Shown: positions 44,963 to 54,159 of the stretch, in pieces | Numbering within the stretch: position 1 is the first letter of the stretch | How the letters are laid out: each line of letters starts with the position of its first letter | Origin: Pseudomonas sp. LRP2-20 | Lineage (GTDB): Bacteria; Pseudomonadota; Gammaproteobacteria; Pseudomonadales; Pseudomonadaceae | DNA: 64,000 bases | Assembly: GCF_024349685.1 (NCBI RefSeq) | Contig: NZ_AP025944.1 | Location: forward strand, 2,672,001 to 2,736,000 | Direction of reading: 5' to 3' | Position numbers and translations under genes: made by a program | The notes under the pieces: generated by a model | Seen by the model: only the letters and a program-made list of their open reading frames with translations | Told to the model about the DNA's origin: nothing | Database searches by the model: none

Positions 44963-45841
44963 ATGTCCATCCTGCGCCGGCGCAGCACCCGTATCGCCCT
45001 GATTGCCACCACCGGCCTGGTGGCCGCGACTCTCGGCTTTTTCGCCTGGCAATCGTTCTACCCGGTGCAGGCCGCCAGTGGCTGGCGTGTTCAGGTGCTG
45101 CACCGCGACGTGGCCAAGGCCGCCTCGCTGCTGCCCCAGGCCGACGGCAGCCTGCTGGTCAGCCGCGAGCTGGATGACGGCAAAGGCAGCATTCTCAAGA
45201 TCACCGCCAGCGGCGACCGCGTGGTGCTGATCGACAACCTGTCCAAGCCCGACGGCATGGTCGCGGCACAAGGTGGCTGGGTGTTCAGCCAGGAAGGCGG
45301 CCACGCGCCGGTCAGCCTGTCCCGCGATGGCCAGGTCACCCACCTGTTCAACGGTGATAGCGTGCAGGGGCTGTGGAACGACGGCGATCACCTGTATGCC
45401 ATCGAAGACCGCAAGGGCAATGGGCGCCTGATGCGCTATGACTGGGCCAGCGGCCAGCTCGACGTGCTGCGTTCGGGGTTGACCGAAACCGAGGGCCTGG
45501 CCCGTTGCGCCGACGGCCGCCTGCTGTACACCGAAAAAGGCACCGGTATCGTTCGTGCGTTGTCCGATGACGGTAAAGACCCGGTGGTGGTCGAGGGCCT
45601 GCGCCATCCCACCTTCCTGATGTGCGACCAGCGTGGCCTGTGGATCAGCGAAGACAACACCCACCGCGCGCGCCTGCTGCGCGTGGATGCCGATGGCACC
45701 CAGCACGTGGTACTGACCTTCCTCAAGGCACCGCAGTCGATCGTTGCGGACGGCAAGGGTGGCTACCTGCTCGCGGAAGGCGGGCGCAATCGCGTGCTGC
45801 AGCTGACCCCGCCCGCCGACGAGGCCACCGCCCAGCGTTAA
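44963..45841 (+). CDS. Membrane-anchored six-bladed beta-propeller protein (SMP-30/NHL-like)
   Basis: A 292-residue protein. An N-terminal basic patch and one hydrophobic helix (about residues 10-28, IALIATTGLVAATLGFFAW) act as a signal anchor, with the rest in the periplasm. Repeated strands with NLSKPDGMVAAQGGWVF, ETEGLARCADGRLLYTEKGT and KAPQSIVADGKGGYLLAEGG fit an SMP-30/gluconolactonase-like propeller. The enzymatic metal residues cannot be confirmed by eye, so lactonase activity is uncertain. GAGGAG lies 10 bases before ATG 44963. The divergent gap to the SsuA-like gene is AT-rich. Confidence 0.8.
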   Translation: MSILRRRSTRIALIATTGLVAATLGFFAWQSFYPVQAASGWRVQVLHRDVAKAASLLPQADGSLLVSRELDDGKGSILKITASGDRVVLIDNLSKPDGMVAAQGGWVFSQEGGHAPVSLSRDGQVTHLFNGDSVQGLWNDGDHLYAIEDRKGNGRLMRYDWASGQLDVLRSGLTETEGLARCADGRLLYTEKGTGIVRALSDDGKDPVVVEGLRHPTFLMCDQRGLWISEDNTHRARLLRVDADGTQHVVLTFLKAPQSIVADGKGGYLLAEGGRNRVLQLTPPADEATAQR

Positions 45842-45958
45842 CTGGGCAGGCGGCGATATCGCGGGGTTGCATGGGGCAGGGTCCGTCCAGGCAGGAGGCA
45901 CGCAGGCTAGCGGGTTGTTGAATGGAATTTCAAGATCGATGCTGCCTGTTCCGGCGCT

Positions 45959-46075
45959 TTCGCGGGCAAGCCCGCTCCCACAGGTTTCGCACAAACCTCA
46001 GGTTCTGTGGAGTACCTGTCTTGCTCAATTTCCAGAATCTGGCGCGATCCCTGTGGGAGCGGGCTTGCCCGCGAA
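45959..46075. repeat. Inverted REP pair
   Basis: Arms 45959-45983 and 46051-46075 are exact reverse complements (core GCGGGCAAGCCCGCTCCCAC), with a 67-base spacer longer than in the other doublets. It lies between convergent genes. Confidence 0.88.
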
Positions 46076-46089
46076 GAGGCCGGAACCGG

Positions 46090-46752
46090 CTAACCCGCAA
46101 TCATCAGCAACGACTGTGGCACGGGGCTTTGTGGATGCTGCGGTTCTTGCAGGCTCAGCAATCTGAAACCCGCCATGTCCAGCGCATTCAGCCAGCTGGC
46201 CAAAGTCCGGAAATACCACGGCATCGGTCGCCAGTCGCCAGCAAACCCGGTAAACGACTCCTCGCGCCAGCCGTCCTGATAATCACCGCCCGCCACGCTC
46301 CAGGGGTGCAAGGTCTGGATCACCAGCGCGCCAGCGGGTGCGAGCAGGGCTTTCATGGCCGCCAGCAAGGGGATGATGTCTTGATGCAGCAGGGCGAAAT
46401 TGGCGCAGATCAGGTCATAGCCACTGCCAATGTCCACCGCACCTTCGGCCAGCTGCGCATAACTGGCCTGGTGCACCTGCGCTGAGCCTGCGGCCCGGGC
46501 AGCCTCCACCAGCGCGGCGTCGCCATCCACACCGGCCACCTCGATGCCGCGATCAGCCAGCGCCCGCAGCAACCAGCCCTCGCCGCAGCCGAGGTCCAGC
46601 ACCCGCTCAGGCTGGCGACCGAGGATCGCCAGCAGGATTGCCTGGTCGGTCACCTGCAGGCGGCTCTCGATGGCGCCGCCACGCACTGCGTCTATCCAGG
46701 CCCGGGCGTTGAGCTGCCAGCTGTGCAGCAGGGCGTCTTCGGGGTTGGGCAT
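46090..46752 (-). CDS. Class I SAM-dependent methyltransferase
   Basis: A 220-residue methyltransferase with motif I VLDLGCGEGWLLRALADRG, the acidic end of strand 2 in VAGVDGDAALVEAARA, YDLICANFALLHQD (motif IV) and LLAPAGALVIQTLHPW (motif VI), resembling UbiG-like small-molecule methyltransferases. WSVAGGDYQDGWREESFTGF in the C-terminal half probably shapes the substrate pocket. The substrate is unknown. It lies about 27 bases downstream of the PAP2 gene on the same strand and may be the last gene of that transcript. Confidence 0.88.
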   Translation of the reverse strand: MPNPEDALLHSWQLNARAWIDAVRGGAIESRLQVTDQAILLAILGRQPERVLDLGCGEGWLLRALADRGIEVAGVDGDAALVEAARAAGSAQVHQASYAQLAEGAVDIGSGYDLICANFALLHQDIIPLLAAMKALLAPAGALVIQTLHPWSVAGGDYQDGWREESFTGFAGDWRPMPWYFRTLASWLNALDMAGFRLLSLQEPQHPQSPVPQSLLMIAG

Positions 46753-46779
46753 GGTCGTGTTCCTGAGCAGAGGGCCTGC

Positions 46780-47601
46780 TCAAGCATAGGCATCTACCGG
46801 TGCCTTGTCTGCGCTCGCCTGCGCCGGTGCCTGCAGCGCCTCGCGGCCGTAGAAGCCCAGGGCAGTGGCCCAGGTGGTCAGCCACACGAAGATCCCGGCC
46901 CAGAAGGTGTGCGACATGTAGTGCCAACCTTGCAGCACGCGGGTCGTGCCGTAGATGAAGCCGATCAGCAGAATGGCAACCAGCAGCTTGCGCGCATGCT
47001 GCCAGCGGTGGCGCAGTGCCACGAAGTACAGCGCCAGCAGGGTGAAGCCGCTGGAAGCGTGGCCGCCCGGCCAGCAACGGCCTTCGCCAGCCTTGCTGAA
47101 CCAGCTGAAGTTCTCGTACCACTCCACGCGTGCTTCGTGGCCGCCGTAGAGGGTGGTTTCCACCGGGCAGTACACGCTGGTGTGGCTTTTCAGGTAATGG
47201 ATGACGGTGGTGCACAAGGCAAATGCCACCACCACGAACAGAAAGTCACGGCGATGACGGCTGGTGAAGCGCAGGACCGGGCTGATTCGAGCGGCATTCA
47301 GGCCGCGGGTGATCAGGGCGTCGGGGTGGTTGGCCAGGCGTGGCCAGATGAACGACAGCAGCGAACCGATAACCGCCGCCTCACCGGTCCAGTCCGGCAG
47401 GATGCGTGGCCATTTGTGGGTCACTTTCTCGAACAGCCTGTTTTCCAGCAGCGGGAATTGCCCGGTGACCGGGTCGAGCAGCAGGTTGCTGATCCAGCGG
47501 TCCAGTTCGGTAAGGTCGAACAGCAGGAACACGATCGCTGCCAGCAGCAGTGGCAAGAGCAGGTTGTTGGCGTAGAACGTGGTGCGTGAAGAAACGGGCA
47601 T
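46780..47601 (-). CDS. PAP2-type membrane phosphatase (lipid A/lipid phosphatase-like)
   Basis: A 273-residue, multi-pass inner-membrane phosphatase with periplasmic active site. The three PAP2 motifs are KSHTSVYCPVE (CP form of KX6RP), GGHASSGF, and GTTRVLQGWHYMSHTFW with the catalytic histidine. Relatives remove phosphate from lipid A, undecaprenyl diphosphate or PgP. ATG 47601 lies 2 bases after the stop of the histidine-phosphatase gene, with AGGGAAG inside that gene as the ribosome site, so the two are coupled and may both change surface phosphate groups. Confidence 0.88.
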   Translation of the reverse strand: MPVSSRTTFYANNLLLPLLLAAIVFLLFDLTELDRWISNLLLDPVTGQFPLLENRLFEKVTHKWPRILPDWTGEAAVIGSLLSFIWPRLANHPDALITRGLNAARISPVLRFTSRHRRDFLFVVVAFALCTTVIHYLKSHTSVYCPVETTLYGGHEARVEWYENFSWFSKAGEGRCWPGGHASSGFTLLALYFVALRHRWQHARKLLVAILLIGFIYGTTRVLQGWHYMSHTFWAGIFVWLTTWATALGFYGREALQAPAQASADKAPVDAYA

Positions 47602-47603
47602 GC

Positions 47604-48281
47604 TTACTTCCCTGTGCTGCTGTTGAGTGTCTGCCATTGGTTGGCGTTGAGTTGCCCGAGCAAGTGGGCCTTGCCGTTGCTGTCTTTGCTGATGAACAGG
47701 GTGCTGGCATAGCCGGCAACGCGTTCGCCGCCTGCTACGCGCAGTTGCCGTTCGAGGTGATCGATGCAGCCACTGTGGGTGACCAGCACCAGGTTGTGGC
47801 CCTCGCGCTTGTGCGCCAGGGCGGCGTTGGCAAAGGTGCTGTCACAGCGCGCCAGCCATTCCTGGGTTTCGATACCCTTGCCGAAGACGAACGACGCGGT
47901 CTGCTGGGTGCGGACTTCCGGGCTGCTGAGGATATCGGCATTGGCCAGGCCCAGGCGGCGGATGCCGTCGCCGACGGCGGCAGCGGCCTGGCTGCCGTCA
48001 ACGGTGATGCCGGCAGGGTCGCCAAGGCAGGCATGGTTGGAGCGGTCGCAGCGTTCGGCATGGCGGACCAGGACAATCACCTTGCCGCTGTTCCAGGCGC
48101 TGTAGACGCCATTTTCGCTCATCAGTTGCGGGCTGCCCAAGTTGGTGACATGCGGACGAAGCACGTGCCAGAGGCCGAACGCCATGATGGCCAGCAATAC
48201 GGCCAACAGCCAGACTGCAGGCAGTTTCCGGCGTTTCGGGCGCAGAAGGCGCGGGTGCGTCGCAATAACATTTTCCAGCAT
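47604..48281 (-). CDS. Membrane-anchored histidine phosphatase (Ais/PmrG-like)
   Basis: A 225-residue protein. One N-terminal helix (about residues 20-38, AVWLLAVLLAIMAFGLWHVL) anchors a periplasmic histidine-acid-phosphatase domain. The RHxE motif is VRHAERCDRS, with later arginine in SSPEVRTQQTA and the second histidine in LVTHSGCIDH. Ais/PmrG removes the heptose(II) phosphate of the LPS core in enteric bacteria; the shared architecture and the PAP2 neighbour support a similar envelope role. Start at ATG 48281, which follows CGGAG; 58 more codons are open upstream but are not protein-like. Confidence 0.85.
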   Translation of the reverse strand: MLENVIATHPRLLRPKRRKLPAVWLLAVLLAIMAFGLWHVLRPHVTNLGSPQLMSENGVYSAWNSGKVIVLVRHAERCDRSNHACLGDPAGITVDGSQAAAAVGDGIRRLGLANADILSSPEVRTQQTASFVFGKGIETQEWLARCDSTFANAALAHKREGHNLVLVTHSGCIDHLERQLRVAGGERVAGYASTLFISKDSNGKAHLLGQLNANQWQTLNSSTGK

Positions 48282-48361
48282 GCTGCCACTCCGAGGACAA
48301 GGCTGGCAGCACCTTATCCTCGGGTTTGTGGCCCTGGAGTGAAGCAGATGTGAAAATTGTC

Positions 48362-48559
48362 TTATCCCTGCCAGCCGCCGCCGAGCGTCTTGTACAAGGT
48401 CACCCGGTTGACCTGCTCGGCCAGTTGCAGGCTGATCAGCGCCTGCTGCGCGCAATAGAGCGGGCGCTGGGCGTCGAGCATATTGAGGAAGCTGTCCGAG
48501 CCTTGCTTGTTCCGCGCCAGCGACAGGTTGTTACGGGTCTGGTTGTTATCGGTCTGCAA
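48362..48559 (-). pseudogene. C-terminal remnant of an OprM/NodT-type outer-membrane efflux protein
   Basis: The last about 60 residues of an RND-pump outer-membrane channel: a QTRNNLSLARNKQGSDSF helix, then LNMLDAQRPLYCAQQALISL and the end VNRVTLYKTLGGGWQG, which matches the conserved C-terminus of OprM-like proteins. The rest (about 400 residues) is missing; stops lie just upstream of 48559. No pump genes are near. It is a relic of a lost efflux operon. Confidence 0.82.
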
Positions 48560-48606
48560 TGTAAGCGATGTCTCGGGTTTGTACCCGCGAAGGGGCCAGA
48601 GCAGGA

Positions 48607-49086
48607 TTACAGGGCCTTGCGCATGAACACACGAGAAAACCCTTGCTCTTCGGCCCGGTGAGTCTCGACATAACCCAGTTTCTTATAGAGCTCGATGTTC
48701 TCGGTCATCCGCTCGTGGGTATACAGCCGCACCGCGCTGCACCCAACCTGCCGTGACCGGGTTTCGCACAGCTGCATCAGCACCTTGCCAATCCCTTGGC
48801 CCTTGCACTCGGGCAACACGGCGACATTGACCAGCAGCATCTCGTCACTCTCAGGCTCCAGTACCAGCACGCCGGCAACGCGCTTTCCTTGCAGTGCTAC
48901 ATGCACCTCTGCGTCTGCGATAACCTGGCGGTAGTCATCCAGCATCGGAGCGGGCGGTTTGCCGATGCGCGCGATATAGGGCGAGTAGGCCGCCTGGACC
49001 AGCCCGGTGATGGCCTCGACGTCAACGGGCTCGGCTCTGCGAAGGATTAGAGGTAAATGCAAAGTAGGGTCTCCGGAAGTCTGCAT
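48607..49086 (-). CDS. GNAT family N-acetyltransferase
   Basis: A GCN5-related acetyltransferase of about 159 residues. The acetyl-CoA loop LPECKGQGIGKVLMQLCETR contains the Q/RxxGxG/A site; LILRRAEPVDVEAI opens the fold and NIELYKKLGYVETHR is the usual C-terminal region. Substrate unknown. ATG 49086 has no good ribosome site; a TTG codon at 49062, 8 bases after CGGAG, would remove 8 residues and starts right at the fold, so it may be the true start. Divergent from the chemoreceptor gene. Confidence 0.82.
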   Translation of the reverse strand: MQTSGDPTLHLPLILRRAEPVDVEAITGLVQAAYSPYIARIGKPPAPMLDDYRQVIADAEVHVALQGKRVAGVLVLEPESDEMLLVNVAVLPECKGQGIGKVLMQLCETRSRQVGCSAVRLYTHERMTENIELYKKLGYVETHRAEEQGFSRVFMRKAL

Positions 49087-49336
49087 GAGCTTAATGCAGG
49101 CAATCTTGCAGGGCCAATCGTCGTGAGTCTGCGGTTCTTCCTCGGATTCATCGCCAGAACAATCGCCCCGTGATGGGGCGCGTTTGAACGGGTGCACCCT
49201 GCCAGTGCGCTTGCAGGGTGCGTGGACCGCTGGAAAGCGCGATAGTTAGCTTGCACACGAGTTGGCGTGCAACTTGCTATCACTTTGCCATCTGATGTCG
49301 CTTATGGTGAAGATAATGTCGCTTTCAAGTAGCTCC

Positions 49337-51481
49337 ATGCAGTTGTCATCGAGCGAGAAGGGCTGGCTGCCGTGGTTCGGCAAGACCGGCAAGTTCAGCA
49401 TGGGCTGGGCCTGCCACCTCAACCGCGCGCACTACCCGGTGGTCGAGCAGACCTTCGAAGCCATCGCCCAGACCCGCGTGCAGTTGCTGCAGAACTGGGC
49501 CCGCGAGCAGTGGGAGCACCTGGCCGAGCTGGCGGAGCAGATGGCGCCAGGCGGCGCTGAGATCGACCGTTCGGTGTTGCTCGACAAGCTGGCCCAGGCT
49601 AAAGATTTTTCCGAGCTGTGCGTGATCGACACCGCTGGCAATGTCACCGTCTCTACCTGGGCAAAGCGCGGCAACTCACGGATCGACCAGATGCAGGCAT
49701 TGGCCCAGGGCCTGAAGGCGCCGTTCCTCCACGGCCCCTACAGCGACCCGCTGACGTTGCAGATCGGCCCGTCGTCGTCGCGCTTCCATGATGAAGTGAC
49801 GCTGATGTTCTACCAGCCGCTCAAGCGCGAAGGCAAAACCGTCGGCTGCCTGTGTGGCCGGGTGCCCAACGATGTGCTCGGTGACCTGATCCAGCGTGAA
49901 GCCGGGCACATTTTTGCCGAATCCGGCGACAACTACCTGTTCATGGCGCAGTCGCACTTCGACCGCACCATCGAGCCAGGCACTGCCTTGTCCCGTTCGC
50001 GTTTCGAGGACGGCACCTTCACCCACGGCGAGAACCTCAAGAGCGGCGTGCACACGCCCTGGACCACGGTGCAGATCCAGCGCCACACCGAGCTGGAACT
50101 GCGCTTCACCGACCCCTCCACCCGTGAACTGCACCCCGGTGTACGGGAAACCATCCGTCACGGGGCCAACCTGTTCGTGACCTACCCAGGCTATTCGGAC
50201 TATCGCCATGTGCCGGTGGTGGGCAAGGGCGTCACGTTCCAGTTGCCGGGCTCGCCAGACCGTTGGGGGATGATGTGTGAAGCCGACCTGGAAGAAGTCT
50301 ACCGCCGCCGTTCGCTCAGCTACGGGCTGATGAAGCCCTACGTGGCGACCATGGCCGGGCTGTTCGGCTGCAACTACCTGGTGCAGCACTACGCCGGCTT
50401 GCCACAGGGGCTGAACGACGCCATCGAGGCGCTGTGCATGGTTGCCGCCACGCTGCTGTTCAGTGTGCTCGGGCCGAAGCGGCTGGCTGCACGCCTGAAC
50501 GGCATGAGCGGCGTGCTGCGCACCATCGCCGAAGGCGAAGGCAACTTGCGCCAGCGCCTGGACACCAGCGCCATGGCCAATGACGAAAGTGGCGACATGG
50601 CGCGCTGGATCAACAGCTTCATCGACCGCCTGGACGCGGTGGTCGGGCAGGTGGTCAAGGCCAGTCGCACGGTGGGCGCCACCAACCAGATGATGCTGGG
50701 CCGCAGCCAGGCGGCGAGCGTGACTTCCACCGATGTGGCCGACGCGGTTCACCAGATGATGATCATCATGGAAGAACAGCTGGGCGAGCTGCAGCAGGCA
50801 TCGGTCAGCGCTGAGCAGATGAAACAGGCCATGGACGAGGTGGTCAGCCGCGCCCGCGAACAGTTTCTGGCCGTGCAGGCCGGCACCCAGTCGATTCGCG
50901 ATGTGGTGGCGCGTTCCTCGTCGAGCGTGCAGTTGCTCGACAGCCGCATGGGCCAGATCGGCAACATCACCGGGCTGATCAGCGACATCACCAACCAGAC
51001 CAACCTGCTGGCCCTCAATGCCGCCATCGAGGCCGCGCGGGCCGGGGAGCATGGCCGTGGTTTCGCGGTGGTGGCCGACGAGGTGCGCAGCCTGGCTGCG
51101 CGTACCTCGCGTGCTGCCGACGACATCCGGCACATGGTCGAAGGCCTGCAGAACGAAACCCAGCAAGCCGTGAACTTCATGGAGGAGGGCGTGCAGGATG
51201 TCGATGACAGCCTGCGCCTGGCGGAGGATGCCTCGTCGGAGAACGTCCAGCTGCATCAGGCGGTGGAGGCGATGTTCGCAATCATCCAGCAGCTCAACCG
51301 GCGCAGCATGGAGTACGGAAAGACCATCGACCAGGTCAACCAGTCCTCCAGTGATATGCGCCAGACAGCGGTGGTGTTGCAGAGCAGTGCCGAGACGGTG
51401 AAGGCCAATGCCAGCAAGTTGCAGAAGCTGGTGGGGCAGTTCGAGGTCAGCAGTGAGGGTGGGCGTGCTGCGGCAGCTTGA
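49337..51481 (+). CDS. Methyl-accepting chemotaxis protein with N-terminal cytoplasmic-type sensor
   Basis: A receptor of about 714 residues. Unlike the usual receptor, it has no N-terminal membrane helix: about 350 residues of soluble sensor come first ([20 protein letters not shown] and later [20 protein letters not shown]), then two hydrophobic stretches ([20 protein letters not shown] and [15 protein letters not shown]), a HAMP-like segment, and the signalling domain with [20 protein letters not shown] and [20 protein letters not shown]. The topology resembles the energy sensor Aer, though no PAS domain is evident. Several in-frame ATGs (49295, 49316, 49337) lack clear ribosome sites; I choose 49337 because protein-like sequence begins there. 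Confidence 0.85.
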   Translation: MQLSSSEKGWLPWFGKTGKFSMGWACHLNRAHYPVVEQTFEAIAQTRVQLLQNWAREQWEHLAELAEQMAPGGAEIDRSVLLDKLAQAKDFSELCVIDTAGNVTVSTWAKRGNSRIDQMQALAQGLKAPFLHGPYSDPLTLQIGPSSSRFHDEVTLMFYQPLKREGKTVGCLCGRVPNDVLGDLIQREAGHIFAESGDNYLFMAQSHFDRTIEPGTALSRSRFEDGTFTHGENLKSGVHTPWTTVQIQRHTELELRFTDPSTRELHPGVRETIRHGANLFVTYPGYSDYRHVPVVGKGVTFQLPGSPDRWGMMCEADLEEVYRRRSLSYGLMKPYVATMAGLFGCNYLVQHYAGLPQGLNDAIEALCMVAATLLFSVLGPKRLAARLNGMSGVLRTIAEGEGNLRQRLDTSAMANDESGDMARWINSFIDRLDAVVGQVVKASRTVGATNQMMLGRSQAASVTSTDVADAVHQMMIIMEEQLGELQQASVSAEQMKQAMDEVVSRAREQFLAVQAGTQSIRDVVARSSSSVQLLDSRMGQIGNITGLISDITNQTNLLALNAAIEAARAGEHGRGFAVVADEVRSLAARTSRAADDIRHMVEGLQNETQQAVNFMEEGVQDVDDSLRLAEDASSENVQLHQAVEAMFAIIQQLNRRSMEYGKTIDQVNQSSSDMRQTAVVLQSSAETVKANASKLQKLVGQFEVSSEGGRAAAA

Positions 51482-51545
51482 GCTGGCGAATCTGTGGGCG
51501 CGGTTTCATACAGGGTATGATGCGCGCCCGCAATCGGAGCCCGCC

Positions 51546-51746
51546 ATGGCCAAAGACATCGAAAACCCCTGCGTCTCGCTTTGCCAGCTCAACAGCGAGC
51601 TGTGCGTGAGCTGCGGCCGCACCCGTGAGGAAATCCGCAAGTGGCGCGGCATGAAGCGCCCGGAGAAGATGGCCACCGTGCAACGCGCGGCCACGCGGAT
51701 GAAGGCCATCAGCAAAAAGAACGCCAAGCGCCAGGGCAGCGACTGA
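51546..51746 (+). CDS. DUF1289 small cysteine-rich protein
   Basis: A 66-residue member of DUF1289. NPCVSLCQLNSELCVSCGRT has the conserved CxxxC...CxxC pattern, followed by REEIRKWRGM and a basic tail. The four cysteines suggest metal or Fe-S binding; the function is unknown. It lies 64 bases after the chemoreceptor gene and 53 bases before an exporter gene, both co-directional. Confidence 0.88.
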   Translation: MAKDIENPCVSLCQLNSELCVSCGRTREEIRKWRGMKRPEKMATVQRAATRMKAISKKNAKRQGSD

Positions 51747-51799
51747 AGCCGCTGCGCTTGTGTAAGATGCTGGCTCCGCACTGTTCTTGAGCCTGCCGT

Positions 51800-52429
51800 A
51801 TGGATACCCACTCGCTTCTCGCCTTTACCCTGGTCGCTGCAATCGCCATCGCAAGCCCGGGGCCGGCCACCTTGATGGCCATCAACAACAGCCTCAACCA
51901 TGGCCAGCGCAGCACGCTGTGGTCGTCGCTGGGCAATGGCACGGGGCTGTTTTGCCTGTCGGCGGCCGCCATGCTCGGGCTGGGGGCCTTGTTGGCCAGT
52001 TCAGAGATGTTGTTCAACGCAGTCAAGCTGATCGGTGCCGGCTACCTGTTCTACCTCGGTGCCCGTCAATTGCTCAAGAAAGGCCCGATGCTGATGGATC
52101 AGTCGGCGGCCAAGGTCAGCAGGCCGACCCCGATGAAGTTGTACCAGTCGGCGTTCCTGACCGCCGTCACCAACCCCAAGGCGACCCTGTTCTTCACTGC
52201 ACTGTTCCCGCAGTTCATCGACCAGGGCGCGCCGCTGCTGCCGCAGTTCCTGACCCTGACCGGGATTTTCGTGGCCTTGTCGCTGACGTCGCTGAGCCTC
52301 TATGCCGCGCTGGCCGCGCGGGCCAAAGGTGTGCTGACCCGGCCGGCGCTGTCGCGCTGGGTGAGCCGGGTGGTCGGCACCACGTTCATTGGCTTTGGTG
52401 CGGCGATTCTCACCATGCGCCGGCAGTAA
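51800..52429 (+). CDS. LysE/RhtB family exporter
   Basis: A 209-residue, six-helix amino-acid exporter of the RhtB type. AIAIASPGPATLMAINNSLN carries the PGP signature, NAVKLIGAGYLFYLGARQLL ends the first half, and AVTNPKATLFFTALFPQFID is the conserved second-half loop. Substrate unknown. It follows DUF1289 by about 50 bases. A degenerate REP follows the stop. Confidence 0.9.
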   Translation: MDTHSLLAFTLVAAIAIASPGPATLMAINNSLNHGQRSTLWSSLGNGTGLFCLSAAAMLGLGALLASSEMLFNAVKLIGAGYLFYLGARQLLKKGPMLMDQSAAKVSRPTPMKLYQSAFLTAVTNPKATLFFTALFPQFIDQGAPLLPQFLTLTGIFVALSLTSLSLYAALAARAKGVLTRPALSRWVSRVVGTTFIGFGAAILTMRRQ

Positions 52430-52434
52430 CCCCT

Positions 52435-52502
52435 CGCTGGCAAGCCGGCTCTTACAGGGATATCACCGGCCTGCAGGCCTGCACTATACCTGTGGGAGCC
52501 GG
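52435..52502. repeat. Degenerate REP pair
   Basis: Left arm 52435-52457 (CGCTGGCAAGCCGGCTCTTACAG) and a shorter right arm 52490-52502 (CTGTGGGAGCCGG) form a weakened REP doublet after the RhtB gene. Confidence 0.6.
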
Positions 52503-52669
52503 AGCACAGAACAGCGGCTGAGACGGAAACAAGACTCATGATGATCGAGCCGCGAGGGGTGTTGAATACCGGTCATGAAGGCGGGGAGCGAACAGCGCTG
52601 AATGACGTCTGGATCTGATTCGAGATCGATAGCAGTGGCTCGCTTCATCACGGGGAAGGATTGATTGGG

Positions 52670-53665
52670 TCAGTGCCTTCCAAATTGCGCACGGTAGGCC
52701 ATGGGTGCCAGCCCGACGGCCTTGCGAAAGGCTGCACGAAAACTTTCCGCCGAGGCGAACCCGCAACGTCCAGCGATTTGCTCATTGCTCAACGGGCTGC
52801 TTTCCAGCAGGTCGCGCGCCAGATTCATGCGAACCTGAAGCAGCCAGGCTTTTGGTGCCATGCCGGTCGCTTCGCTGAACCGTCGCAGGAAGGTGCGTTC
52901 GCTCATCAGTGCCTTGGCCGCCATTTGCTTCACCGTCAGAAGGCTATCCACATGACGGGTCGCCCATTCCAGTACCGATGCCAGATCATCGCGAGGCTTC
53001 TGGGCAACCGGTGCTGGAATGAACTGCATTTGCCCCCCCGCGCGCTGCGGCGCCATGACCAGGCGCCGCGCAACCGCGTTGGCGACATGGGTGCCAAAGT
53101 CCCGGCTCACCAGGTGCAGGCAGGCGTCGATCCCGGCAGCGCTACCTGCCGAGGTAATCAGCTGGCCGCTGTCCACGTACAGCACACCCGGATCCACTTC
53201 GATACAGGGGTAGCGTTGCGCGAGTTCATCCGTATACCGCCAATGGGTGGTGGCGCGCTTGCCGTCCAGAAGGCCTGCGGCCGCGAGTACAAATACCCCT
53301 GAACAGATCGAGAGCAACCGGGCGCCCCGCTGATGGGCGGCGATCAAGGCGTCCAGCAGCGCTTGTGGCGGGCGTTCATCACGGCTGCGCCAACCGGGGA
53401 TGATGATGGTCTGGGCATCGATGAGCGACTCCATCCCGAATTCGGCCAGCACCTGCATGCCACCTGCCGCCCGCATCGGCGCGGGGTCGATGGCGACGAT
53501 GCGATGGCGGTACCAGGCAAACTCGAATTCCGGGCGTGGCAGAGCGAAAATCTCCACGGCAATACCGAATTCGAACGTACACAGCCCGTCATAGGCCAGC
53601 ACGGCAACCAAACCTGGGTCGTTGAGCATTGGCGGAAAACTACCGGTCACTGTCGAGTGCGCCAC
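52670..53665 (-). CDS. ftrA: GlxA/FtrA-type AraC-family regulator
   Basis: A regulator of about 331 residues with an N-terminal amidotransferase-like domain (LVAVLAYDGLCTFEFGIAVE, then LLSICSGVFVLAAAGLLDGK with the elbow cysteine) and a C-terminal AraC double helix-turn-helix (LTVKQMAAKALMSERTFLRR, then SNEQIAGRCGFASAESFRAA). The pattern and the divergent rhodanese neighbour match FtrA regulators. GTG 53665 is the longest start; ATG 53629 would remove 12 residues and is also possible. The 59-base gap to the rhodanese gene is short, so promoters overlap. Confidence 0.88.
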   Translation of the reverse strand: MAHSTVTGSFPPMLNDPGLVAVLAYDGLCTFEFGIAVEIFALPRPEFEFAWYRHRIVAIDPAPMRAAGGMQVLAEFGMESLIDAQTIIIPGWRSRDERPPQALLDALIAAHQRGARLLSICSGVFVLAAAGLLDGKRATTHWRYTDELAQRYPCIEVDPGVLYVDSGQLITSAGSAAGIDACLHLVSRDFGTHVANAVARRLVMAPQRAGGQMQFIPAPVAQKPRDDLASVLEWATRHVDSLLTVKQMAAKALMSERTFLRRFSEATGMAPKAWLLQVRMNLARDLLESSPLSNEQIAGRCGFASAESFRAAFRKAVGLAPMAYRAQFGRH

Positions 53666-53724
53666 TGTAGCGGTATCGGTCGGCTTCCTACAATGGGCGC
53701 ACTTTCAATCGAGGAGTGATACCC

Positions 53725-54159
53725 ATGCCTAGCGTGGTCAGCGAATACCCTGCCGCAAACCCCTCCGATGCCTCGCTGCACTTCAGGCGGCGCCTGGCAT
53801 TTGAAACCGACTGTTCGGACGTTCAGCGCAGCCAGCAGTCGGGTGAAGTCGACTATGTACTGGTCGACGTCAGGAGCAGCGAGGCCTTTGCACTTGGGCA
53901 TGTGCCGGGTGCTATCAACATCCCGAGCCGCATGATCAGCGCACAGCGGATGGCCGAATATGCTTGTCAGACGCTGTTCGTTGTCTATTGCGCTGGCCCT
54001 CATTGCAATGGCGTACATCGGGCGGCGGTGCGCTTGGCTGAACTGGGCTATCCAGTCAAGGAAATGATCGGAGGGGTCACCGGTTGGCTCGATGAAGGCT
54101 TCTCGCTGGTTGGCGAGAATGTCTCTGCCCTCGGCAACGGCGTTTCCTGCGCATGTTGA
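53725..54159 (+). CDS. Rhodanese-domain protein
   Basis: A 144-residue single rhodanese domain: VDYVLVDVRSSEAFALGHVP, GAINIPSRMIS, and the active loop VVYCAGPHCNGVHRAA with cysteine at the usual first position plus a second cysteine. A sulfur- or selenium-transfer role is typical, but substrates are unknown. GAGGAG lies 8 bases before ATG 53725. Divergent from ftrA, a common arrangement, and overlapping the GNAT gene start by 7 bases. Confidence 0.9.
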   Translation: MPSVVSEYPAANPSDASLHFRRRLAFETDCSDVQRSQQSGEVDYVLVDVRSSEAFALGHVPGAINIPSRMISAQRMAEYACQTLFVVYCAGPHCNGVHRAAVRLAELGYPVKEMIGGVTGWLDEGFSLVGENVSALGNGVSCAC

